Part shown: positions 49,384 through 58,801 of the stretch, piece after piece | Position numbering within the stretch: position 1 is the first letter of the stretch | Layout of the letters: every line of letters begins with the position of its first letter | Origin: OLB11 sp041392835 | GTDB lineage: Bacteria > Bacteroidota > Bacteroidia > Chitinophagales > Chitinophagaceae | Reading direction: 5' to 3' | DNA length: 64,000 nt | Assembly: GCA_041392835.1 (NCBI GenBank) | Contig: JAWKLF010000001.1 | Location: 372,001 to 436,000, forward strand | Made by a program: the position numbers and the translations under genes | The notes under the pieces: model-generated | Databases searched by the model: none | What the model was told of the DNA's origin: nothing | What the model saw: only the letters and a program-made list of their open reading frames with translations

Positions 49384-50172
49384 ATGAAAAAAATTATATC
49401 CTTAGTATTCTTTTCTTTTGTCAGCATGCTTGCTTTTTCACAATCTTCTATCAGTGTAGGAAGCACTTGTCCTAACTTTACTTTCACAGATTCCAAAGGC
49501 AACAACCATAATCTGTATGATTATTGCAACCAAGGCAAATATGTGCTTATCGATTTCTTTGCCTATTGGTGTGGGCCTTGCATGGCTACATCGCCACATA
49601 TTGAAGCTTTTTACCATAAATATGGCTGTAATACGGGAAATGTAATAGTACTTGGAAATGAAAGCGACAATGCTGGTACCTATGCCAACCTTCTTTCTTT
49701 TTATGCTGGTGCTGGTGTTACGGATACCAATGCAAACTATCCAAGCGGACCTGGTACTTTTGGCACCAATGCTGCCAATGCTAATTTGTATGGCATTTCT
49801 GCCTATCCTACCATTGTTTTAATTGGACCCGATAAAAAAATGATTAATAATGATATTTGGCCAGTAGCGGATTTGACTTCTATAGAGGCGGCATTTCCAT
49901 CGGGCGTGCTCACTCCAAAAAGCTGCGACCCTACTTCTGTAAGCAATTTTGCTTTGCAATCAGTACGACTTTATCCTAACCCTGCAAATAATTTATTACA
50001 TATTGAAGGAGAACATATTCAAGCATTAAGAATTCAAGATTTGACAGGCAAAACAGTATTGGTATCACCATTTACTAGAGATTTAGACATATCTTCTTTA
50101 GTTTCTGGTGTTTATTTTATTCAAATTAGTTCAGACCAAGAAAAACGAACTTTATCTTTTATAAAAGAATAA
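49384..50172 (+). CDS. TlpA-like thioredoxin-fold protein with T9SS sorting domain
   Basis: A 262-residue secreted protein. The signal peptide (KKIISLVFFSFVSMLAFSQ) is followed by a thioredoxin/AhpC-TSA-like domain (about 20-175) with the redox motif W62-C63-G-P-C66 in IDFFAYWCGPCMATSPHIEAF. The C-terminal Por sorting domain (about 190-262) reads VRLYPNPANNLLHIEG, RIQDLTGKTVL, LVSGVYFIQIS. It is therefore a thiol-disulfide oxidoreductase exported to the cell surface. The ATG at 49384 is preferred over an upstream in-frame start because it begins the signal peptide. A strong terminator follows 20 bp after the stop. Confidence 0.86.
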   Translation: MKKIISLVFFSFVSMLAFSQSSISVGSTCPNFTFTDSKGNNHNLYDYCNQGKYVLIDFFAYWCGPCMATSPHIEAFYHKYGCNTGNVIVLGNESDNAGTYANLLSFYAGAGVTDTNANYPSGPGTFGTNAANANLYGISAYPTIVLIGPDKKMINNDIWPVADLTSIEAAFPSGVLTPKSCDPTSVSNFALQSVRLYPNPANNLLHIEGEHIQALRIQDLTGKTVLVSPFTRDLDISSLVSGVYFIQISSDQEKRTLSFIKE

Positions 50173-50191
50173 CTTTTTTTAAGGCTATTTT

Positions 50192-50219
50192 AAAGGTTGC
50201 TCCAGTAGCAACCTTTTTT
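50192..50219 (+). terminator. Rho-independent terminator
   Basis: A 10-bp perfect stem AAAGGTTGCT (50192-50201) and AGCAACCTTT (50207-50216) with loop CCAGT, running into a T6 tract. It ends the thioredoxin-fold gene. Confidence 0.88.
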
Positions 50220-50245
50220 ACTTTTTATGTATACATAAATGAGCC

Positions 50246-50253
50246 TAACTTTG
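50246..50253 (+). promoter_or_regulatory. -7 promoter element TAACTTTG
   Basis: An exact TAnnTTTG match ending 4 nt before the ATG at 50258. It predicts a leaderless mRNA for the DUF502 gene. Confidence 0.6.
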
Positions 50254-50257
50254 CACT

Positions 50258-50878
50258 ATGCGAAAAATAGCAAGCATACTCGTCAAATATTTTTTTCAAG
50301 GCATTATTATTATTTCGCCCATAGCCATAACGTTTTATGCTGCCTATGCCATCTTTGATTTTATAGATATCAAAATACCTAATTTACCTCGTGGGGTTGG
50401 TTTTTTGATTGTTGTATTTTCTATGATTAGCATAGGATGGCTAGGAAGTACTTTTTTGTTTTCTCGTATCGTCATTGATTTTTTTGATAGTGTGTTAGAG
50501 CGTACTCCTTTTATAAAATTTATCTATTCATCTGTCAAAGAGGTGGTGGAAAGTTTTATGGGCGACAAGAGAAAATTTACAAAACCTGTGTTAGTCAAAG
50601 TGCGCAACAATCCGGAAATATTTCAGGTAGGATTTATTACACAAAAAGATTTGAGTGCATTGGGCTTGCACAATAAAGTAGCTGTGTATATGCCACATGC
50701 TTATGCAGTGAGTGGATATATGTATATAGTAGATAAAGATAATATTAGCCCATTAGACATGAACCCTAGCGATGCCATGAAAATGGCGGTGAGTGGTGGT
50801 GTGGCTGGTTTTAATGAAGAAGAGGCAGAAGAAAAAAAATTAGTAGCTACTCATCAAAAGGCATCCCAACTTACATGA
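50258..50878 (+). CDS. DUF502 family membrane protein
   Basis: A 206-residue inner-membrane protein. It has two membrane segments (about 9-32, YFFQGIIIISPIAITFYAAYAIF, and about 45-68), then the family block LERTPFIKFIYSSVKEVVESFMGDKRKF and the glycine-rich C-terminal region MKMAVSGGVAGF. DUF502 proteins are widespread in bacteria and plants, but their biochemical role is not established. The last 25 bp overlap the convergent secreted-protein gene. Confidence 0.85.
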   Translation: MRKIASILVKYFFQGIIIISPIAITFYAAYAIFDFIDIKIPNLPRGVGFLIVVFSMISIGWLGSTFLFSRIVIDFFDSVLERTPFIKFIYSSVKEVVESFMGDKRKFTKPVLVKVRNNPEIFQVGFITQKDLSALGLHNKVAVYMPHAYAVSGYMYIVDKDNISPLDMNPSDAMKMAVSGGVAGFNEEEAEEKKLVATHQKASQLT

Positions 50879-51699
50879 TCTACTTTGCCTTCGGTAATAT
50901 AAAATAGGCCTGCATTGGCATTGGACTCTAATAAGCGCATATTGGGTCTTAATATACCATTAAAATCGAAAGCAATTTTTTTGGTGTATTTATTAAGTGC
51001 TGTTATTAATATGCCTGCATGTCCTTTTACGTCTTCAAAGGCTTGATAATTGTTTGGGAAATCTGTTGGTCTGTAACCATAAGGCAAGTAGGCTATCTTA
51101 CACATTTTTGAAAAATCTTTTTGGCTTGTGTCTGAGGTGGTTTGGTGTGGTGCTGCCTCTATTTCCGAAAAACCATTGAGTTGTAGCCACAATACAGACT
51201 TGTCTTCAAACTGAAAAAACATATCCAGCACATTGCTGTTTTTTATATACACTGGCTTGCTTATTTGTTTGGCTGTTTGTATGCTGCCATTTAGTTTGCA
51301 ATGCAAAATACCTTCTGGCGATTTTTCCATTGTTCGAGTTGCTACATTGCCTCCATATACGGGACGGTTTGAAATACCTCGCAAGAGCATTCTGTTTTCG
51401 GCCTGAAAATCTTTACTCGAAATACCCAAAGATACATTGTCTGGTGCACTAGCTACTGGCACTGAAGTGCCCGATTTAGACGAAATAATATTTTCTACCT
51501 TAAGTTCTGTGCCATTTTCTAAATAGTATTTTTTTCCTTTTTCAATTCGCCCCTGCGTGATTTCGCCACTTACAGAAAATTGATCTGAGTTTTGAATACG
51601 CATAGCCATACTAACCTTTAATTCAAATGCAAATTGTGCATGCATAGATTGAACAAGGCTAAAAAGAAAAATAAAAAAGTATAGTGATTTTTTATTCAT
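50854..51699 (-). CDS. Secreted protein with EF-Tu domain-2-like fold region
   Basis: A 281-residue protein, overall family not recognised. A signal peptide (KSLYFFIFLFSLVQSMHAQ) is followed by a segment (about 40-110) whose strand order and residues recall domain 2 of translational GTPases: FSVSGEITQGRIEKGKKYYLENG, LKVENIIS, then APDNVSLGISSKDF and MLLRGI. No GTPase domain is present. The remaining C-terminal region (about 125-281) is beta-rich and unassigned. It overlaps the DUF502 gene by 25 bp at the 3' ends. The resemblance is by eye only. Confidence 0.55.
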   Translation of the reverse strand: MNKKSLYFFIFLFSLVQSMHAQFAFELKVSMAMRIQNSDQFSVSGEITQGRIEKGKKYYLENGTELKVENIISSKSGTSVPVASAPDNVSLGISSKDFQAENRMLLRGISNRPVYGGNVATRTMEKSPEGILHCKLNGSIQTAKQISKPVYIKNSNVLDMFFQFEDKSVLWLQLNGFSEIEAAPHQTTSDTSQKDFSKMCKIAYLPYGYRPTDFPNNYQAFEDVKGHAGILITALNKYTKKIAFDFNGILRPNMRLLESNANAGLFYITEGKVDHVSWDAF

Positions 51700-51746
51700 G
51701 TATGCAATAAAAGTACAAAGAATATTTTATATACGGATTCTTTACA

Positions 51747-53111
51747 CTATACATTACTGTTAGTAATCCAAGTGATGGCCTCTGCCATAGATATACTTTT
51801 TTGCTCGCCCGATTTAAAGTTTTTAATCGTTATGGTTTGATTTTTTATTTCATTTTCTCCCAACATGATAACAAATCGAAATCCTTTTTTATTGGCGTAT
51901 TTCATTTGTTTATCCATTTTTACGGGGTCTGCATATAGCTCACAAGAAATTTGGTGCTGTCGCAAATGGTTCATGGTTTGTAAACAGTGAGTTTGATATT
52001 CAAGTCCAAAATTGATAAATAAAACATCGGTTTGAGTATTAATCTGTTCTGGAAAAAGATTTAATTCTTCCATCACATCATATATTCTATCTACTCCAAA
52101 AGAGATGCCAACACCGGGCATATTAGAAACACCAAAAAGCTCGGTTAAATTATCGTATCGGCCTCCACCACCTATACTACCCATTTGTATGCCTTGTGGT
52201 TTTACTTCTACTATTGTGCCCGTGTAGTAGTTGAGACCCCTTGCCAATGTGAGGTCTAAGCTTGCTTTTGGTTGATTGTTCAAAACATATTGCAACTCTT
52301 CTATGCCTTCTTTGGCTATATCTATATCACCAAATAGTTTTTTTAATTGTTGTATTTTATCATTGTTGTCCTCTAGTAGGTTAGCCTTCAAATAATCTTC
52401 TACATTTTTTACTTGCTCTTCCGAAAAACCAATTTTACGAATTTCATCCAATACTTTTTCTTCGCCTATTTTATCTAGTTTATCAATAGCAACCGTCATG
52501 GCAGTTAATGCTAAATCGTTTTGACAAAATTGGGCAAGCGCTTGTAGTATTTTACGGTTATTAATACAAATTTTTACTGATATTCCTAAGGCCTCAAACA
52601 CATTAGTATAAACCTGTAGTAGTTCTATTTCGTTTATAAGTGATGTGCTACCTACTACGTCTGCATCGCATTGATAAAACTCTCTATATCTTCCTCGCTG
52701 TGGTCTATCGGCACGCCATACTGGCTGTATTTGATAACGTTTAAATGGATAAGTAAGCTGACCGTAGTGCATGGCAACATATCTAGCAAGTGGTATTGTA
52801 AGGTCATATTTTAAAGCTCTTTCTGTTATTCCTTTAGTGTTTTTGCCTGCTAGTATTTTTTCAAAATCTTGTCTTGCGTTTTCCTTTTTTTCTTCTCGGT
52901 CCAGACCATTGTTTAATATTTTAAATAAAAGTTTATCGCCTTCATCACCATATTTACCCATAAGTGTTTCCATGTTCTCAAAAGCAGGTGTTTCTAGTGC
53001 TTGAAAACCAAACAAAGCAAATTGTTTTTGTATAGTAGAAAATATATATTGTCTTTTAGCTACTTGTAAAGCGTCAAAATCGCGAGTGCCTTGTGGTATT
53101 GATGGTTTCAT
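51747..53111 (-). CDS. hisS: Histidine--tRNA ligase
   Basis: A 454-residue class II synthetase. The N-terminus KPSIPQGTRDF is typical. Motif 2 is in FKRYQIQPVWRADRPQRGRYREFYQCDADVVG, the histidine-specific block is ARGLNYYTGTIVEV, motif 3 is GVGISFGVDRIYDVM, and the C-terminal anticodon-binding domain ends the chain. The ATG at 53111 is preferred: an in-frame TTG at 53132 lies inside the -7 box TATTTTTG (53130-53137). Confidence 0.95.
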   Translation of the reverse strand: MKPSIPQGTRDFDALQVAKRQYIFSTIQKQFALFGFQALETPAFENMETLMGKYGDEGDKLLFKILNNGLDREEKKENARQDFEKILAGKNTKGITERALKYDLTIPLARYVAMHYGQLTYPFKRYQIQPVWRADRPQRGRYREFYQCDADVVGSTSLINEIELLQVYTNVFEALGISVKICINNRKILQALAQFCQNDLALTAMTVAIDKLDKIGEEKVLDEIRKIGFSEEQVKNVEDYLKANLLEDNNDKIQQLKKLFGDIDIAKEGIEELQYVLNNQPKASLDLTLARGLNYYTGTIVEVKPQGIQMGSIGGGGRYDNLTELFGVSNMPGVGISFGVDRIYDVMEELNLFPEQINTQTDVLFINFGLEYQTHCLQTMNHLRQHQISCELYADPVKMDKQMKYANKKGFRFVIMLGENEIKNQTITIKNFKSGEQKSISMAEAITWITNSNV

Positions 53112-53129
53112 GATGGGTACTGTAAACGA

Positions 53130-53137
53130 CAAAAATA
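53130..53137 (-). promoter_or_regulatory. -7 promoter element TATTTTTG
   Basis: An exact TAnnTTTG match on the minus strand, 18 nt before the hisS ATG at 53111. Confidence 0.5.
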
Positions 53138-53300
53138 AGTAAATGAATGTAAAGGCTCTGTTCTATATATTTTAATTCTTAAAAAGATTTTATACCGCTA
53201 TGCGTCCAATGCTAATCAAAAGAATGCTAGTCTACTCTGTATCCCTTCTATCAAAATAGTAGTTTCAACGCAAAGTGTTATATTGCATACGCTTTGTTCT

Positions 53301-53308
53301 TATATTTG
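53301..53308 (+). promoter_or_regulatory. -7 promoter element TATATTTG
   Basis: An exact TAnnTTTG match ending 4 nt before the ATG of the TonB-dependent receptor at 53313. It predicts a leaderless mRNA and fixes the start. Confidence 0.6.
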
Positions 53309-53312
53309 TTCA

Positions 53313-55595
53313 ATGAAAAAAATTTTCTTATTTCTTTTCTTTTTAACGGCAATGCTAAGCATGTCAAATGCTCAAACGGGTACCATAAAAGGCTTCGTTT
53401 ATGACAATAGTAATGCTGAACCCATTATAGGTGCTACTGTTGGTATAGTGGATTTGAAACGAGGTGCCCAAACCGACGTAAATGGCTTTTTTAATATACC
53501 TAAAATACCTTTGGGTACTTATGAATTAGTTATATCGAGTGTTGGGTTTGAAAATGAAACCAAGCAAGTAGTAGTATTAGACGACCAAGTAACATCTATA
53601 AAAATATTTTTAACTAAAAAAAGTAAACTATTAAAAGGCGTTTCTATTTCTGCTAAAAAACAAGATAAAATATACGAAACCAAAGTTGGTATGACGCGTA
53701 TAACACCAAAGGAAATAAAAATAATGCCAAGTATAGGTGGTGAGGCCGATATAGCGCAATTTTTGCAAGTCATGCCTGGCGTTATTTCTACTGGCGATCA
53801 GGGCGGTCAACTATACATAAGAGGTGGTTCGCCTATACAAAACAAAATTCTACTTGATGGCATGACAATTTATAACCCTTTTCATTCCATAGGTCTTTAT
53901 TCAGTATTTGAAACCGATGCTATACGAAGTGTAGATGTGATGAGTGGCGGCTTTAGTGTTGAAAATGGTGATCGTACTTCGGCCATAGTAAGCGTAATAA
54001 CAAAAGATGGCAACAAGAAACAGCATACCCAAAAAATATCAATCAATCCCATTTTAGCAAAATTATTTGTAGAGGGCCCTATAGCTGGTTTTAAATCTGA
54101 TTCTACATTTACGGTATCCTATATAGCATCTTTAAAACATAGCTATTTACAATCTTCATCTAAAGCTTTATATGGCTTTTTGGGCGAACCTTATAAATCA
54201 AAATTGCCTTACACATTTACGGATGCCTATGGCAAAATAAATATGAGTAGTACCAATGGTAGCAAACTCAATATCTTTGGCTTTTCGTTTAGAGACCGCG
54301 TAAACTTTGTAAATACTTCAGACCTTAATTGGAATAGTGCTGGAGGTGGTGCCAATTTTGTGATTTCTCCAAACGCCTCTTCCTCATTGATATCGGGTGG
54401 CTTTTATTATTCAGACTATACCATAAAGCTGACAGAGTCTGACGCTAGGCCTCGATATAGTGACATCAATGGATTTGATGCCAATATCAAAGTAACCTCT
54501 TATTTACCCAATCATAGCTCTATTGTATATGGGCTTGAATTTAATGGCTTCAAAACTGGATTCCAGTATTATAATAGTTTGGGCATTTCGCAAGAACAAA
54601 ATGACTACACCACACAGGCTGGTGGCTTTATAAAATTGAAAAAAAGTTTTAGCGACCGTTTTGTTATAGAACCCGGTGTGCGCATACAGTATTATGCCTC
54701 ATTGCCTGTGGCTCGTATAGAACCACGCTTAGCTGCCAAGTATAATATTACAAACAATTTGCGTCTAAAAGGTGCTGCTGGCTACTATTCTCAAAATTTG
54801 ATTTCCTCAAAATCTGATAGAGACATTGTCAATTTCTTTACCGGATTTTTGACAGCTCCCGATTTTGAAATAAAAGATCCAGAAGGTAATGTAGCTAATA
54901 ACAATATTCAAAAAGCCAAACATCTTGTATTGGGCGCCGAATTCGATATCAAGAATATCGAATTTACTTTAGAGCCATGGTATAAATCGTTTGGTCAGCT
55001 AATAGCCTTGAACAGATATAAACTATTTGCTTCAGACCCCGACTTTTCGGTAGAAAAAGGTAAGGCCTATGGCGTAGATTTCACTATGAAATATGCTAAA
55101 ACACGCTATTATTTTTGGGGTGTTTATTCTTATGGATACGTAGATCGTTATGATGGTCGCCAAACCTATCCAACACCATTTGATAGAAAACACAATATCA
55201 ATGTACTGGCATCGTATATAATGGGCAAAAAAATGGATTGGGAATTTTCGGCTCGTTTTAATTATGGCTCTCCTTTTCCATTTACTCAAACACAAGCTTT
55301 TATAGAACAACTTAATTTTTCAAACGGCATTAGTACCAATTATGTTAGTCAAAATGGCAATTTGGGTGTTTTATATGCCGATCAAATTAATGGTGGTCGT
55401 TTATCTCCCTATCATCGTATAGACTTGTCTATGAAAAAATCTTTTGCATTAAAATCTTCTACAGTGGAGCTTTCAGCCAGTTTGAGCAATGCCTATAATC
55501 AAAAAAATATTTTTTATATAGACAGAATTCGAAATACTAGAATCTATCAATTGCCAATTTTTCCAAGTATTGGCTTATCTTGGTCGCATCATTAA
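53313..55595 (+). CDS. TonB-dependent receptor with carboxypeptidase-like regulatory domain
   Basis: A 760-residue outer-membrane receptor. A signal peptide (about 1-20) is followed by a CarbopepD_reg-like beta-sandwich (about 24-108: GTIKGFVYDNSNAEPIIGATV, VNGFFNIPKIPLGTYEL). The TonB plug is at about 125-230 (MPSIGGEADIAQFLQVMPGV, QLYIRGGSPIQNKILLDGMTIY). A 22-strand-type barrel ends at a C-terminal strand LPIFPSIGLSWSHH. The architecture is that of small Bacteroidota receptors without a SusD partner; the ligand is unknown. It is followed after 18 bp by a TPR-barrel fusion gene on the same transcript. Confidence 0.9.
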   Translation: MKKIFLFLFFLTAMLSMSNAQTGTIKGFVYDNSNAEPIIGATVGIVDLKRGAQTDVNGFFNIPKIPLGTYELVISSVGFENETKQVVVLDDQVTSIKIFLTKKSKLLKGVSISAKKQDKIYETKVGMTRITPKEIKIMPSIGGEADIAQFLQVMPGVISTGDQGGQLYIRGGSPIQNKILLDGMTIYNPFHSIGLYSVFETDAIRSVDVMSGGFSVENGDRTSAIVSVITKDGNKKQHTQKISINPILAKLFVEGPIAGFKSDSTFTVSYIASLKHSYLQSSSKALYGFLGEPYKSKLPYTFTDAYGKINMSSTNGSKLNIFGFSFRDRVNFVNTSDLNWNSAGGGANFVISPNASSSLISGGFYYSDYTIKLTESDARPRYSDINGFDANIKVTSYLPNHSSIVYGLEFNGFKTGFQYYNSLGISQEQNDYTTQAGGFIKLKKSFSDRFVIEPGVRIQYYASLPVARIEPRLAAKYNITNNLRLKGAAGYYSQNLISSKSDRDIVNFFTGFLTAPDFEIKDPEGNVANNNIQKAKHLVLGAEFDIKNIEFTLEPWYKSFGQLIALNRYKLFASDPDFSVEKGKAYGVDFTMKYAKTRYYFWGVYSYGYVDRYDGRQTYPTPFDRKHNINVLASYIMGKKMDWEFSARFNYGSPFPFTQTQAFIEQLNFSNGISTNYVSQNGNLGVLYADQINGGRLSPYHRIDLSMKKSFALKSSTVELSASLSNAYNQKNIFYIDRIRNTRIYQLPIFPSIGLSWSHH

Positions 55596-55613
55596 TCTAA
55601 AAAAGTAAAGACA

Positions 55614-58600
55614 TTGAAAAATTTATTGATTGTTGCCCTTGCAACAATGGCTTTTTCTATTCAAACATCTCAAGCACAACGTACCACACACCATCTACAA
55701 ACATTTAAAGAACTTGTCAATGCCGAACAACTGATTCAAGATGGTTTATACAAAGATGCTTATCATAAACTCAGCGATTTTTTATTTCAACGAAGCGATA
55801 GCCTTTGGATAGGACAAGGAGGAGAACTAGACAAAGCCTATTTCTTATTTCTACAGTGTGCTATACAAACCAATCAATACCAAGCTGGTAAACGTATAGA
55901 ACAGTTTGTCCGCAATACAAACAATGCAAAATACAAACAGCTTGGGCATCAATACTTAGCCAATTATTTTTTTCAAACCAATCAGTTTGAAAAGGCAATA
56001 GAACAATACATGGAATCCGATATGAATTTTATGACCAATGATGAAATCGTTAGAAAAAATTTTCAGTTGGGCTATTCATACTTGATTACTCAACAGTTTG
56101 AAAAAGCAACAACCTATTTTCAGAGTATACAAGGTATAGACAATAATCGCTATGCTGCCGATGGCAACTATTATCATGGCATATTAGCATATTACAACAA
56201 AGACTATGTGCATGCCAAAGAAAATTTTTTAAAAATAGCTCAGGACTCAAAATATCAGTCTGTAGTGCCTTTTTATCTTACCGAAATAGAATATTTAGAA
56301 GGTCATAAACAGCTTGCCCTAGACAAAGCATTGGCACAACTCAAAGCTAAAGATGCCTGGTATTTTCAAAATGAATTAAACAATATGGTGGGCCAAATTT
56401 ATTTTGAAAACGAAGAGTATGAAAAAGCAGCAAAACATTTTGATACCTATATCAAACAAAATGAATATCCTAATCAAAACGATTATTATCATTTGGCCTA
56501 TGCATACTATCAACAAGGCGATATAGATAATGCCATTTTGAATTTGAACAAAATACCTTCGGGCGATAATTTGGTTTCTCAACATAGCGATTATTTACTA
56601 GCCAATTGCTATTTGAAATTGGGAAAAAAAGAAGAAGCTTTAGCAGCTTATGGCAACTGTATGAATAAACACCAAAATGAATCGTGGAATGAATATGCAC
56701 ACTTTACTACTGGCAAACTTTATTATGATATGAACAATGAAGAGCAAGCCTCCAAATGGCTTAACCTTTTTATAAAAAAATATCCAAACAGTATATACAC
56801 CAACGAAGCCAATGAATTGCTAGCATATATCTATATCAAAAATGAACGATTTGATGATGGCATTAAAGTGATACATAATATGAGCGACGCATCCTCTTCA
56901 TTAAAAAAAGTGTATCAAAAAGCAAACTATGCAAGAGGCTTACAAATGCTCAAAGAAGGTGTAAGCGACAAGGCTTTTGAATATTTTTTAGAAAGTAATA
57001 AATATAATATTGACCATGATGTAGCTACGTCTACAGCATTTTGGCAAGCAGAAAGTATGTATCGATTAGGTCGCTATGATGATGCCTTGATTTATGCCAA
57101 TCATTTTTTAAATCAGGTTGATGATTTTTCGCAAAACGAAAAACAACAACAAACGCACTTATTAAAATCGTATATACATGAAAAATTAGACCAACACGAT
57201 TTTGCTATTAGCGAATATAACTTGTATGATAAGGCTGCGCCAAAAAAAGAAATAGATAGCTTGCTCAACTTGGGTAAGCCCGATTTTGTTCCGTATAACA
57301 TTCCTATAGTAAGCCACGATGCATACGCATTAGTGTATGCGCAACCCGAACAAAAAATATTATTTCAATATGCTCCAGTACAATTAAAGCCAATAGCTAT
57401 GCAGGCAAACCCAAACATACACGGTTTTGAAAATTACTTTGAGTTAGGACTTGGTAGCATGCGCACTATAAAAACCAGTGCAGGGTATGATGCCTCTGCA
57501 TTAGTAAATCATCCATTGTATTTTCATATTCATTCCAGTAGCAATAAAGCCAATCGTACGTTTAAAAATTCATCTAATAATGTTTTAGGCGTATACACTA
57601 ATCTTTCATTTATCAATCATTTGATAGAATCAAGTTTTACAATAGAGCGCAATGTATATGGTTATTATGGATACGATCGGACTCGATATGATTATAGCCT
57701 ATCTGACCTTTATCAGCGTTTTGTAGATGTAGCAATTAAAGCCAATATCATACAACAACAATCGAACAAATGGAATATACAATATAAACCAAGCATACAA
57801 CTCGGTGTATTTACAGATAAAAACAAAACCATAGAACCACGAGTGGCTATAGACATTCCGTGTAATAAAATGCTTAACGCTAAGCTTAATTTGCTGTGGG
57901 GCACTACGCTAGATTTAAACTATAGAAGCTCTCCAAGCGCCAACGCTGGTACTGCTATGTGGCAATGGCAAGGCGGTGTACAAACACAGTTTGAAGGAGC
58001 CAATATTAGAGCTGTGCTTAAACCAACGTTTGCTCAAGAATTTCATTTACTACCAGATATTAAAATAGATTATCCATTGAATCGCTATCAACTAACACTG
58101 ACTGCAGGCCTACAAGGGCAATTACTGTTGAATAATTATAAACAACAAGCGGATATTAATCCATTTATTTATAATACCTATACGGTAAAACAAACAGCCC
58201 ACACCGATGCCTATATAGCAGCCGACGGAAAACTCCTCAATAATGTGATGTATAGGGGTAAAATGGGATTGCGTTTTATTAAAAACTTTCCCTTGTATAT
58301 CAATGATACCTTAAGCGATATGAAGCAATTTAATGTACTATATGATAAATCAGCTACTGCTTTTTTACTAGATTTATCGGGCGAGTATCTTTTGGACCAA
58401 AATACACAATTGGGTGCAGGTCTGCGTTTTCAACCAATTTTAAAACTGAATACCTATGCTAACGCTTGGCATTATGTACCCCTGGAAATAGATGTGCATG
58501 GAAGTATGCAACTCATGCCTAAATTAAAAACCAATGCTACTATGTATGTACGTAGTGGTAGCATTGTACTAGCTCAGCAAAAAACAAGCAACGATTATTA

Positions 58601-58796
58601 TACCAAAACCTTAAACGCTGGTGTAGATATGAATGCAGGACTTCAATATGCATGGAAACCTCGTTGGACACTTATGGCCGATGTATATAATTTATTCAAT
58701 AGTAAGTATATGCGATGGAATCAATATGATATGTTTGGCACCTATGGAGTATTGGGAATTCGATACAAATTCAATGGATATAATCCATTGAACTAA
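55614..58796 (+). CDS. TPR solenoid fused to a C-terminal outer-membrane barrel
   Basis: 1060 residues. The signal peptide (NLLIVALATMAFSIQTSQAQ) is followed by about 14 TPR-like helical hairpins (about 30-560, for example FQLGYSYLITQQFEKATTYF, MVGQIYFENEEYEKAAKHF, LAYAYYQQGDIDNAILNL). The last about 440 residues are amphipathic strands of a TonB-receptor-like barrel (IHGFENYFELGLGSM, RTLMADVYNLFNSKYMRW-type end, terminal strand GVLGIRYKFNGY). There is no plug domain. It starts at a TTG codon 18 bp after the TonB-dependent receptor stop and is surely cotranscribed. It is likely a partner protein of that receptor, with the TPR arm in the periplasm. Domain borders are estimated by eye. Confidence 0.78.
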   Translation: MKNLLIVALATMAFSIQTSQAQRTTHHLQTFKELVNAEQLIQDGLYKDAYHKLSDFLFQRSDSLWIGQGGELDKAYFLFLQCAIQTNQYQAGKRIEQFVRNTNNAKYKQLGHQYLANYFFQTNQFEKAIEQYMESDMNFMTNDEIVRKNFQLGYSYLITQQFEKATTYFQSIQGIDNNRYAADGNYYHGILAYYNKDYVHAKENFLKIAQDSKYQSVVPFYLTEIEYLEGHKQLALDKALAQLKAKDAWYFQNELNNMVGQIYFENEEYEKAAKHFDTYIKQNEYPNQNDYYHLAYAYYQQGDIDNAILNLNKIPSGDNLVSQHSDYLLANCYLKLGKKEEALAAYGNCMNKHQNESWNEYAHFTTGKLYYDMNNEEQASKWLNLFIKKYPNSIYTNEANELLAYIYIKNERFDDGIKVIHNMSDASSSLKKVYQKANYARGLQMLKEGVSDKAFEYFLESNKYNIDHDVATSTAFWQAESMYRLGRYDDALIYANHFLNQVDDFSQNEKQQQTHLLKSYIHEKLDQHDFAISEYNLYDKAAPKKEIDSLLNLGKPDFVPYNIPIVSHDAYALVYAQPEQKILFQYAPVQLKPIAMQANPNIHGFENYFELGLGSMRTIKTSAGYDASALVNHPLYFHIHSSSNKANRTFKNSSNNVLGVYTNLSFINHLIESSFTIERNVYGYYGYDRTRYDYSLSDLYQRFVDVAIKANIIQQQSNKWNIQYKPSIQLGVFTDKNKTIEPRVAIDIPCNKMLNAKLNLLWGTTLDLNYRSSPSANAGTAMWQWQGGVQTQFEGANIRAVLKPTFAQEFHLLPDIKIDYPLNRYQLTLTAGLQGQLLLNNYKQQADINPFIYNTYTVKQTAHTDAYIAADGKLLNNVMYRGKMGLRFIKNFPLYINDTLSDMKQFNVLYDKSATAFLLDLSGEYLLDQNTQLGAGLRFQPILKLNTYANAWHYVPLEIDVHGSMQLMPKLKTNATMYVRSGSIVLAQQKTSNDYYTKTLNAGVDMNAGLQYAWKPRWTLMADVYNLFNSKYMRWNQYDMFGTYGVLGIRYKFNGYNPLN

Positions 58797-58801
58797 TTTA
58801 T

